A stretch of DNA of 64,000 nt from an uncultured Bacteroidales bacterium. Lineage in GTDB: Bacteria; Bacteroidota; Bacteroidia; Bacteroidales; Paludibacteraceae. The notes beneath the pieces were generated by a model. That model was not told the origin of the DNA. It did not search any database and saw only the letters and a program-made list of their open reading frames with translations. The DNA lies in NCBI GenBank assembly GCA_946411385.1, contig CAMKDV010000005.1, forward strand, positions 124,001 through 188,000. The letters run 5' to 3'. Made by a program: the position numbers and the translations under genes. Shown here one piece after another: positions 24,673 through 30,984 of this stretch. How positions within the stretch are numbered: the first letter of the stretch is position 1; each line of letters starts with the position of its first letter.

Positions 24673-25821
24673 ATGCTCAAAAAAATTAGTTACAAGTTGG
24701 TTTTTAACCGGTCGCGAAGGCTCAATCAAAGAGGCGAAGGCCTCATCCAGATTGAGTGCTCACAACAAAAGCGACGAATTTATTTTAGTACACACACGTA
24801 TGTCAAACCGGAAAATTTCAGTCATGGGGCAGTTATTGAGACCCCGAATGCCGACAGTCTGAACTATGTCCTTTATCAGATGATGCAGGATGTGGAGTTG
24901 GTAGAACTGGAGTACATCAAGCGTGGTGTTGAAGTCCATCTGCCAATGCTAAAGGAAGCGGTGCGGTCGCACATTTCACCGGCGGCTAAACTGTCAGACT
25001 TCGGAACACAGGTTGTCAATCAGAGTGAGCGCAAGAACCTCACGAAGTTAAACTATCAAACCCTGCTGAATAACATTGACAAGTTCCGACATGGTACGCT
25101 GATCACAGACATTGACTATCAGTTTTTGGTTAGTTATGACAAATGGCTGCGTGAAAGTGGTATTGCACATAATACGCGAATCAGTCGCCTCCGGTTGCTC
25201 CGGGCATTGTTGAATGAAGCACGGAAACGTGATATCATCCACACCAATCCATTTGACCGCTTCCGGATCCAGCAGATGGTCAGCAAGAAGGGTTTTCTGA
25301 CAACAGAGCAAGTTCACAAACTGGAGAGGATGGCACTCAAAGGGTACGAAGACAAAGTGCGTGATGCGTTCCTGATAGGCTGCTATACCGGACTGAGGTT
25401 TTCCGATATTGTGTCACTCAGGAATGAGCACATAAAAGGCGGTTGGCTAACAAAGAAGATGGCAAAAACAGGCTTCATTGTAGAAATACCGATTGCGGAG
25501 CTGTTTGGTGGCAAAATGCTGCTCCTTCTGGAGAAATACAATGGCAACATCGAGCGCCTCACGAAAAGCCTGTCAACAAACTCATCTGTCAATAAGACGC
25601 TGCGCAACATACTGGACCGCATCAAGGCAGATCCAAAAATAACATTCCACTCATCAAGGCACACCTTTGCCACCCATTTAGGACAAAGCGGTGTGCAACT
25701 GACAACCATTCAAAAGCTACTTGGGCACCAGAAGCTACAGACGACACAGATCTATAGTGAGGTTGACCGAAAGGCGATAACCAATGACCTCAAAAAAGGT
25801 CGCAAACGAATAAATCAATGA
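24673..25821 (+). CDS. Tyrosine recombinase (Bacteroides phage integrase type)
   Basis: A 382-residue site-specific recombinase. The N-terminal arm-binding and SAM-like core-binding region (about 1-215) is of the Bacteroidetes phage_int_SAM type. Catalytic residues are visible: Arg in CYTGLRFSDI, Lys in TKKMAKTG, His/Arg in HSSRHTFATHL, His in LGHQKLQTT, and nucleophile Tyr in TQIYSEV. It should integrate or excise the element, or invert a local segment, since it lies directly after the fibre gene. Overlaps the next gene by 4 nt. A Mu-like virion joined to a tyrosine recombinase suggests a mosaic phage unless a transposase lies left of the window. Confidence 0.92.
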   Translation: MLKKISYKLVFNRSRRLNQRGEGLIQIECSQQKRRIYFSTHTYVKPENFSHGAVIETPNADSLNYVLYQMMQDVELVELEYIKRGVEVHLPMLKEAVRSHISPAAKLSDFGTQVVNQSERKNLTKLNYQTLLNNIDKFRHGTLITDIDYQFLVSYDKWLRESGIAHNTRISRLRLLRALLNEARKRDIIHTNPFDRFRIQQMVSKKGFLTTEQVHKLERMALKGYEDKVRDAFLIGCYTGLRFSDIVSLRNEHIKGGWLTKKMAKTGFIVEIPIAELFGGKMLLLLEKYNGNIERLTKSLSTNSSVNKTLRNILDRIKADPKITFHSSRHTFATHLGQSGVQLTTIQKLLGHQKLQTTQIYSEVDRKAITNDLKKGRKRINQ

Positions 25822-26279
25822 CAAAAATTTTAGTAGGTAGCCGTGCCTTTTTCAACGGCATGAAAGGGTTCCAGAGTAAAGACCGGGACTATCTGGTTTT
25901 GGTAGAACAGCCACAAGGCTTCAACTGGCGACGCGAACAAAGCGTGCGTGGTATTTGCACGTTTGAGTATAAGAAAGACACACCGACAGCGATGATTGCA
26001 AAGACGCTGGAGATGGGTGATGCTTTGCTTATTGGCAAGTTCCTCGTGCCAGAAGTCGCACAAGCCATCGGCGCAACCGTTGAGGATATTTTGCCGCTTG
26101 AATCCCTGCTACCTAAGTTGGATGACAAACATCAATATGAGGCTGTCATCTTCAATGCCATTAAAGCCAACGGAGCATTCACACTGACCGATGAGCAACG
26201 CCAAGAAGCATTTAAGGTGTACCTTTCTGCCCGAAAGTCTGACAAAGATCCGGGCAACCAAAAGAGAAAAACCGAATAG
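25818..26279 (+). CDS. Phage protein with possible nucleotidyltransferase-like signature
   Basis: A 153-residue protein overlapping the recombinase stop by 4 nt. The start (LVGSRAFFNGMKGFQSKDRDYLVLVEQP) recalls the GS...D.D pattern of the nucleotidyltransferase fold, but this is weak. The rest is helical (GDALLIGKFLVPEVAQAIGATVEDILPLE). No family assigned. It may be a recombinase partner or a cargo gene. Confidence 0.6.
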   Translation: MTKILVGSRAFFNGMKGFQSKDRDYLVLVEQPQGFNWRREQSVRGICTFEYKKDTPTAMIAKTLEMGDALLIGKFLVPEVAQAIGATVEDILPLESLLPKLDDKHQYEAVIFNAIKANGAFTLTDEQRQEAFKVYLSARKSDKDPGNQKRKTE

Positions 26280-26325
26280 AGGAAACTCTATCACTGACAT
26301 ATACGAGCAATGCCGATGGGTATAG

Positions 26326-26340
26326 AAAAAGCCCTCGGCT
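26326..26340 (-). terminator. Terminator of the prophage RNA
   Basis: On the minus strand AGCC-GAG-GGCT followed by a run of T. The stem is short, but it falls just after the closing helix of the RNA. Nothing comparable reads on the plus strand. Confidence 0.55.
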
Positions 26341-26504
26341 GTGGCTGACAGACGCTCTTACCTTTCTATCAGACCACATTTGCAAGCGATACAGCCGCTA
26401 CCGAGGACATAATGATCCTAAGTCAGCGGCTGTATCGCTTCGTATATGTTCCGGCAAAAGTGCCGTGTATGTCTCTACAAGTAACCCCGTAGAATGGTAA
26501 GAGC
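26326..26504 (-). ncRNA. Structured prophage RNA of unknown class, about 180 nt
   Basis: A minus-strand transcript is predicted by a consensus promoter at one end and a terminator at the other. The ends pair through an 11-bp perfect stem, ACGCTCTTACC/GGTAAGAGCGT (26496-26506 with 26352-26362); the exact start may trim its first bases. Inside are hairpins TCTAC/GTAGA and CGGCA-CTTT-TGCCG, then a 16-bp perfect stem AAGCGATACAGCCGCT (plus strand 26384-26399) with its complement at 26425-26440 around a 25-nt loop. It lies between two rightward genes, antisense to both. The closed-end shape recalls 6S-like RNAs, but no sequence signature is recognised. Confidence 0.7.
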
Positions 26505-26507
26505 GTG

Positions 26508-26539
26508 CAAAAGTACAAAAAATTTTTGACATATCCAAA
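26508..26539 (-). promoter_or_regulatory. Promoter of the prophage RNA
   Basis: Minus strand: TTTG (26539-26536), 20 nt, TACTTTTG (26515-26508), a full consensus match. It points left, away from the gene at 26566, and places the start at the 5' edge of the 11-bp stem. Confidence 0.8.
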
Positions 26540-26565
26540 TTTTTTCACAAGAAAGGAGAAAAAAC

Positions 26566-27204
26566 ATGAACATTTACTACAAAATGCTGGACAAAGTTAT
26601 GTCCGAGGGTAGGATGCAGACCAATAAGAAGGGAAGCATCAGGTATCTAACCAATGAAGTGCTGCACATGGAGCCGGCAGATCTGCTGGATATCTTTGAG
26701 ACACACGGCATCGCACGCAAGAAGCTCAAAACTGAATTGAAGATGTTTGAAGCCGGAATCACCTCCACGGAACAATACCGGGCAGAAGGCATCACGTGGT
26801 GGGACTATTGCGGTGAACAACTCAAAAACAGCTATCCGACCTATTTCAAGCGTCTGCCGGCACTGGTGAAGAAAATCAATGCTGAGAAGAAGAACAGCAA
26901 GAACTATGTCCTGTTCCTGGGCGAAACCGGAGTGGAAACCAACCAGCAGCCGTGTTTGTCTCTGGTGCAGTTCCAGATTGAGGATGGCAAAGTCATCATT
27001 TCAGCCTATCAGCGTTCATCTGACGCTAACCTTGGGCTGCCGTGTGACATCTACCACCTCTATCTGATGGCGCGTGAGATTGATCTGCCGTTGAAGTCAA
27101 TCACGCTGTTCCTTGGCAATGTGCATATCTATGAAAGCAACCTCCTGAACACTTACAACCTCCTTAACGGTGCGCAGGATGTCAAGTTTGCCTTGAACGT
27201 ATGA
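26566..27204 (+). CDS. Thymidylate-synthase-family enzyme, probable dCMP-modifying
   Basis: A 212-residue protein whose second half aligns by eye with thymidylate synthase: catalytic Cys130 in QQPC, QF at 135-136, the phosphate-binding YQRSSD (Arg150), LGLP (156-159), and GNVHIY (His187, Tyr189). Cys-to-Arg spacing (20) equals that of E. coli ThyA (146 to 166). The residue equivalent to ThyA Asn177 is Asp161 (LPCDI), the change seen in dCMP hydroxymethylases, and the usual His after the catalytic Cys is Leu. This suggests a dCMP-directed (hydroxy)methylase that makes a modified cytosine nucleotide. It is about 50 residues shorter than ThyA. A strong AAAGGAG site lies 7 nt before the ATG. The next gene is a DNA methyltransferase. 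Confidence 0.72.
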   Translation: MNIYYKMLDKVMSEGRMQTNKKGSIRYLTNEVLHMEPADLLDIFETHGIARKKLKTELKMFEAGITSTEQYRAEGITWWDYCGEQLKNSYPTYFKRLPALVKKINAEKKNSKNYVLFLGETGVETNQQPCLSLVQFQIEDGKVIISAYQRSSDANLGLPCDIYHLYLMAREIDLPLKSITLFLGNVHIYESNLLNTYNLLNGAQDVKFALNV

Positions 27205-27797
27205 AAGACTGGACCGGCAATCACTCATCACAGTTTGCCGCATTAGGTTCCAGCAATCACACCGAATTAGAGCGTGAAAGCAATGATTTCTACGCTACAG
27301 ATCCACGCGCATTAACAGCCTTGGCAGAACACATGAAACTGCCACACCTTATATATGAGTGCGCGTGTGGAACAGGTCATCTTGTGAAAGAACTCACGAG
27401 ACTTGGCCATGAAGTCATTGCAACGGATCTGATTGACCGTGGCTTTGGCAAAGGAGGTGTGAACTTCTTGGAAGTGGAATCAATGCCGGAAAATTGTGAT
27501 TGCATACTGACAAATCCACCGTACAAGTTCACAACAGAGTTCATTGAACACGCATTGAAGATCCTGCCGAAAGGAGGCAAAGCAATCTTCTTGCTGAACG
27601 TGAACATTTTGGCAGGAAAATCACGCTTTCAACGCATTTATTCGCGCGGAGTATTGAAAGAACTGTATTTGTTTTCGTCTCGCATTGTGTGCGCAAAGAA
27701 CGGCGATTTTGAGACTTACAAATCATCAGCAGTCAATTATGCTTGGTTTGTATTTGAGAAAGGATTTTGCGGCTCAACGCTTTTGCATTGGATTTGA
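27201..27797 (+). CDS. DNA N6-adenine methyltransferase-like protein
   Basis: A 198-residue AdoMet-dependent methyltransferase. It has the NDFYATDPRA start, motif I as ECACGTGH (53-60), motif II acidic residue in VIATDLID (about 76) and motif IV NPPY (105-108), typical of amino-methyltransferases acting on adenine. There is no target-recognition domain, as in small orphan phage enzymes. It overlaps the thymidylate-synthase-like gene by 4 nt, so the pair looks like a DNA-modification module. A terminator follows. Confidence 0.82.
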   Translation: MKDWTGNHSSQFAALGSSNHTELERESNDFYATDPRALTALAEHMKLPHLIYECACGTGHLVKELTRLGHEVIATDLIDRGFGKGGVNFLEVESMPENCDCILTNPPYKFTTEFIEHALKILPKGGKAIFLLNVNILAGKSRFQRIYSRGVLKELYLFSSRIVCAKNGDFETYKSSAVNYAWFVFEKGFCGSTLLHWI

Positions 27798-27858
27798 AAC
27801 GACATTGAAAGAGCGTTGAAACAAGCCTGAAAAACAGGCAAAAAACGCGATTATAGAA

Positions 27859-27892
27859 AATGAGCAACTGAGAAATTCAGCTGCTCATTTTT
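27859..27892 (+). terminator. Rho-independent terminator after the modification genes
   Basis: Stem AATGAGCA/TGCTCATT extended by CTGA/TCAG around a 5-nt loop, then TTTTT. It closes the operon that ends with the methyltransferase. Confidence 0.8.
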
Positions 27893-28093
27893 GTGTCAAA
27901 AAGTGTGAAAAAGATGTACTTTTCGTTTTTAGAAAATGTACAATTCGTTTTGGCGATTATAAATTTACAAGATATTTATAGTGGTGTTGAAAAAGATGAG
28001 GAATTGGTTGAATTGATCCGCCAAGCATCCTATAGGGAAGAACTAATGAATTATGTTCTCTCACTAATCCCAAGTAAGATGCTTCATAAGTAG
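27893..28093 (+). CDS. Short hypothetical protein (weak call)
   Basis: An open frame of 66 codons beginning with GTG directly at the terminator; the ATG at 27914 (MYFSFLENVQF) is a better start, giving 59 residues. The product is amphipathic. There is no clear promoter or ribosome site. It may be a late phage gene or chance. Confidence 0.35.
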   Translation: MSKSVKKMYFSFLENVQFVLAIINLQDIYSGVEKDEELVELIRQASYREELMNYVLSLIPSKMLHK

Positions 28094-28152
28094 AATCTCT
28101 CCTTTCACACTTTCACAAATTCACACATAATTGTAAGAAAATAGCGCCGACT

Positions 28153-28296
28153 ATGCCCTGTCCACATAATGACATAGATTGCCCTTGTCCTAAAGACTGT
28201 CCTCGTCACGGAAATTGTTGTGAGTGCGTCGCACACCATAAGGCTGCATGCACCAAACTACCGGCTTGCCTCCGTGGCATAGATTGGCAAAAATGA
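28153..28296 (+). CDS. Cysteine-rich small protein, 47 aa
   Basis: ATG at 28153 to TGA at 28296 gives a 47-residue protein with nine cysteines: PCPHNDIDCPCPKDCPRHG, NCCECVAHH, then AACTKLPACL. The CPRHGNCCECVxHH...LPACL pattern is one I recall from small cytosolic metal-binding-type proteins of anaerobes. Composition this ordered is unlikely by chance. It is probably co-directional with the truncated gene 13 nt downstream. Metal binding is inference. Confidence 0.6.
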   Translation: MPCPHNDIDCPCPKDCPRHGNCCECVAHHKAACTKLPACLRGIDWQK

Positions 28297-28309
28297 AACA
28301 CTAAATCAT

Positions 28310-28438
28310 ATGCACATCTACGTAGCATCCTCGTGGAGGAATACATATTATCCCGAAGTGGTACAGGCTTTGCGAGACGCAGGGCATGAGGTGTACGACT
28401 TCCGCTATCCACCGACCGGTGATCCCGGTTTCCAGTAA
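28310..28438 (+). pseudogene. Truncated nucleoside 2-deoxyribosyltransferase-like gene
   Basis: Encodes only 42 residues, MHIYVASSWRNTYYPEVVQ ... HEVYDFRYPPTGDPGFQ, then TAA. This is the N-terminus of a phage protein family resembling nucleoside 2-deoxyribosyltransferases (start xIYxASSWRNxYxPxVVxxLRxAGHxVYDF), normally well over 100 residues. The homology stops at the stop codon and the sequence changes to repeat-rich DNA. It may mark the prophage end, an att site inside the gene, or a deletion junction. Confidence 0.65.
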
Positions 28439-28491
28439 GCATCCATTGGAGTACATATTGTAGGAGTCAAAGTTTTATAATCCCCAACTGT

Positions 28492-28734
28492 CTTCACTCC
28501 AAGCCTGTTCCTTTTGATATGTAAAAGGGAACATGCCGAAAATGTATTTAATTGATTTAATGTCTTGTAACGATTGCTGGCTTGTTCCCTTTCGTTCGCC
28601 GAAGGGAACAAGCTTACACATGACTTGTGCGAGTAATCCGTTGACCCTTTTGACCCTTTGACCTTTTCATTCGGGCATTCATCTTCGTCCGTTACGTCCA
28701 AATCGTATTTGGACAATTGGTGTCCTGTGCTCGC
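28492..28734. repeat. Intergenic repeat, copy A
   Basis: Starts CTTCACTCCAAGCCTGTT and ends at TGTCCTGTGCTCGC. The core 28549-28734 is nearly identical to copy B. It holds an 11-bp hairpin CTTGTTCCCTT/AAGGGAACAAG (28581-28591 with 28602-28612) and the palindrome GTCCAAAT-CGT-ATTTGGAC (28696-28714). The cloverleaf part is shortened in this copy. Confidence 0.85.
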
Positions 28735-28895
28735 GTGGGGTAGTTTTCACGATTTCCATGAGCGAGAATGAAAAATCTGCACTGGCAAAGTTGGCAAAAT
28801 TGGCAAACTACGAGATCGTTCATTTTTTTGTTAAGTGCGCGAGTCGTCAGCCTCGCGTTTACCTTTCCCTTTCCGCGGAATCATATTCCGTCTAA

Positions 28896-29180
28896 CTTCA
28901 CTCCAAGCCTGTTTTGGGGATTGCCTGTTCCTTTTTACATATCAAAAGGAAATAATCGTGCCCTTTAGGGCTAAGAACAGGGTGGAAATGTAATTGATTG
29001 ATTTAATGTCTTGTGATGATTGTAAACTTGTTCCCTTTCGTTCACCGAAGGGAACAAGCTTACACATGACTTGTGCGAGAAATCCGTTGACCCTTTTGAC
29101 CCTTTGACCTTTTCATTCGGGCATTCATCTTCGTCCGTTACGTTCAAATCGTATTTGGACAATTGGTGTCCTGTGCTCGC
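28896..29180. repeat. Intergenic repeat, copy B
   Basis: Same element as copy A, with core 28991-29180. It includes a full 60-nt cloverleaf: closing stem CCTGTTC/GAACAGG (28924-28930 with 28975-28981), inner hairpins CCTTTT/AAAAGG and GCCC-TTTA-GGGC. The hairpin CTTGTTCCCTT/AAGGGAACAAG is at 29027-29037 with 29048-29058. Confidence 0.85.
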
Positions 29181-29270
29181 AAGCATGCAATGGAATGGAT
29201 GATGCAACTCGCGACAGACGGCGCGAGCATAGAACATTTTTTGAAACTCTATGTGAGAAAAACAACGACT

Positions 29271-29327
29271 TTGAGAATTTTTTCACCGCAGATTGAGAAT
29301 TTTTCTTGCATATGTTGAGAATTTTTT
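29271..29327 (+). repeat. Three iteron-like direct repeats, 22-bp period
   Basis: TTGAGAATTTTT occurs at 29271, 29293 and 29315, spaced exactly 22 bp, two turns of the helix. Spacers differ in sequence. The layout resembles binding sites for one protein or plasmid-type iterons. Confidence 0.75.
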
Positions 29328-29355
29328 GTTTCTTTACTGCTGAATTAATGTATGG

Positions 29356-29421
29356 TCAAGCCTGTTCCTTTTGGCATATAAAAAGGAAATAATCGTGCCC
29401 TTTAGGGCTAAGAACAGGCTG
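29356..29421. repeat. Intergenic repeat, copy C (cloverleaf only)
   Basis: Third copy of the cloverleaf: AGCCTGTTC ... GAACAGGCT closing stem, an inner CCTTTT/AAAAGG-type hairpin and GCCC-TTTA-GGGC. The 190-bp core seen in copies A and B is absent; 9-bp GGCAATATT repeats follow instead. Confidence 0.8.
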
Positions 29422-29547
29422 AAAAATGTAATGGCAATATTGGCAATATTGGCAATATCGCCATTATTGCCACTTTCGCCAGTGCAATTTTTTATGTGCC
29501 TACATTGTTTTCTTACGCGTTTGCGGTTTGTCTTTTGTGTTTATTTG

Positions 29548-29668
29548 CTTTTGAGTGTTTTGCTCGTAGAGTGGTGATAATTGATGACAAAAACTATCCG
29601 AAAGTTCACTTTCGAGGAGTTTTTGACGGCAATTAGCACAAGTAGCGAAGCTACAAAACACTCAAAAG
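29548..29668. repeat. 15-bp perfect inverted repeat enclosing 91 bp
   Basis: CTTTTGAGTGTTTTG (29548-29562) and its exact complement (29654-29668). Inside are smaller hairpins CGAAAGT-TC-ACTTTCG and GTAGC-GAA-GCTAC. A T-rich tract (29670-29688) follows the right arm, so a large terminator or structured RNA on the plus strand is possible. Confidence 0.75.
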
Positions 29669-29770
29669 GGTTTTGTTTGTTTTTTTTCTAACTTTATCGC
29701 AACAGTACTAATATTGAATAATATTTTTGGGTTAATTTTTGGGTAATTTTGGACAAACAACAACCCAATA

Positions 29771-29795
29771 GTATTATATACTACGTATATAATAC
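29771..29795. repeat. 25-bp AT-rich palindrome
   Basis: GTATTATATAC-TAC-GTATATAATAC: perfect 11-bp arms with a 3-bp centre. CAACCCAATA precedes it and TATTGGTT occurs twice after it (29815-29832), so symmetry extends outward imperfectly. Likely a protein-binding or strand-opening site. Confidence 0.75.
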
Positions 29796-30054
29796 AGAAA
29801 TAAAAAACGTTAGTTATTGGTTAGATATTGGTTGTATATTTGTTGATTATTACCAGAGGCAATACCTATCTTGATCGGACTCTCAACTACTCTTCATCCG
29901 CGGCCCATTTCCCTTCCATTTCCACTCCATTATCGGCCCGTTTCCACTCCATTATCTACGGAATCCTAGACTTTACCCACACCCTAAAGACCCCCGCAAG
30001 ACCCCATCTACATCGTTTGATAGGTCAAATGTCATCTGACGAAGTTTTGTGCAT

Positions 30055-30146
30055 GTCGCTGTGTCGCTCTTGTCGCTCTTTGCTATCTTTCTGATACTTT
30101 GTATTATATGCAGCAAAATATCCTATAAAAACAGCGACACAGCGAC
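30055..30146. repeat. 14-bp inverted repeat at the island's right edge
   Basis: GTCGCTGTGTCGCT (30055-30068) and its complement AGCGACACAGCGAC (30133-30146). Further GTCGCT units lie beside each arm. It is 43 nt from the stop of the ABC ATPase gene and could act as its terminator-like structure, though no T-run is obvious. Confidence 0.65.
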
Positions 30147-30188
30147 AACAGCGTCACCAATATTTTCAAAATAAGTCTGAAAAATTCG

Positions 30189-30968
30189 TTATCCTTGGCT
30201 AAAGACATCCATGCCAAAGGCGCGGGAGAGGGCATCGCCGCGGAGGATAGCGGCAGGGGTGTCGAGGAGGATGCCTTGCTGCGGAGGGAACATGAGCAGC
30301 ACCTGATCGGCGGTGCGGAGAGCCAGATCGAGTTCGTGGGTGGAGATGAGGATAGTCTTCTGCTGCTCGTGGGCGATGCGCTGCAAGAGGTTGAGCGTCT
30401 TGATACGCGAGGGAAGGTCGAGGTGGGCGGTAGGTTCGTCGAGCAGGATGACCGGCGTCTGTTGAGCCAATGCTTTGGCAATGAGGATGCGTTGCTTCTC
30501 GCCGTCGGAATGGTCGTTGTAGAACGTGTCCGCCAGTTCGGCTACGCCCACCTGCTGCATAGCATCGTTGACGATGCGATGGTCGGCGGCGCTGAGCGTA
30601 CCGAGGAAAGAGGTGTATGGATAGCGCCCCATGGCCACCACATCGCGCACGGTAGCACTCTCGACGCTGAGGCGCTCGGTAAGGACGAGGGCGAGGAGCT
30701 GCGCTGTTTGTGAGCTATCGCTGTTAGTGAGCTGGCGCTGTTGATGAGCTGCGCTGTTGGTGAGCTGCGTTGTTAGACTATAGGAGCCACTGAGAGGCGG
30801 CTGGAGGTTGGCAAGGGTGCGGAGGAGAGTGGATTTACCGCAGCCGTTGGCGCCCAACAGGGCAGTAAGCGTGCCATCGGCAAGCGTGAAAGAGAGGTCG
30901 TGCTGGATGACACGACTGCCGTAACCGATGGATATGTTCTCGCACTTGATCATGGGTAGCTCAGCCAA
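30189..30968 (-). CDS. ABC transporter ATPase, FecE/BtuD type
   Basis: A 259-residue ATPase of the iron-siderophore/cobalamin importer class. Walker A is GANGCGKST (38-46), the signature is SDGEKQR (about 152-158), Walker B is VILLDEPT, and the switch His is in STHELDLAL. A low-complexity stretch (about 66-90: QLTNSAAHQQRQLTNSDSSQ) interrupts the region between Walker A and the Q-loop; it arises from repeats of a GTGAGCTG-type unit and is unusual. The partner permease and binding protein are not in the window. It is 16 nt downstream of the murF-alr gene. Confidence 0.85.
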   Translation of the reverse strand: MAELPMIKCENISIGYGSRVIQHDLSFTLADGTLTALLGANGCGKSTLLRTLANLQPPLSGSYSLTTQLTNSAAHQQRQLTNSDSSQTAQLLALVLTERLSVESATVRDVVAMGRYPYTSFLGTLSAADHRIVNDAMQQVGVAELADTFYNDHSDGEKQRILIAKALAQQTPVILLDEPTAHLDLPSRIKTLNLLQRIAHEQQKTILISTHELDLALRTADQVLLMFPPQQGILLDTPAAILRGDALSRAFGMDVFSQG

Positions 30969-30984
30969 TCATGGCAGACAGCCT

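Larger units (their letters stand above)
28439..30188. other. Repeat-rich non-coding island between prophage and core genome
   Basis: About 1.75 kb with no convincing gene. It holds two copies of a 190-bp element with hairpins, two full copies and one remnant of a cloverleaf-like repeat, 9-bp tandem repeats (GGCAAAGTT type at 28783-28808, GGCAATATT at 29432-29458), three 22-bp-spaced direct repeats, and several long inverted repeats. AT content rises sharply at 29680-29850. A 35-codon frame from 29584 and other short frames show no recognisable protein. Confidence 0.7.

Noticed and set aside
26326..26504. tmRNA or tRNA in the structured RNA region
   Set aside because: No tRNA-like acceptor or T-arm and no mRNA-like tag with a matching end were found; a 6S-like RNA remains only a shape analogy.
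28405..29237. Two similar minus-strand open frames (28405-28716 and 28971-29237)
   Set aside because: They lie within the duplicated element; differences between copies in the shared frame are amino-acid changing, the ends differ, and no family was recognised.
29548..29668. Invertible promoter
   Set aside because: The inverted repeats are perfect, but no TAnnTTTG element was found in the enclosed 91 bp in either orientation.
29828..30094. 88-codon plus-strand frame
   Set aside because: Low-complexity composition from CCATTTCCACTCC-type repeats, no ribosome site or recognised motif.
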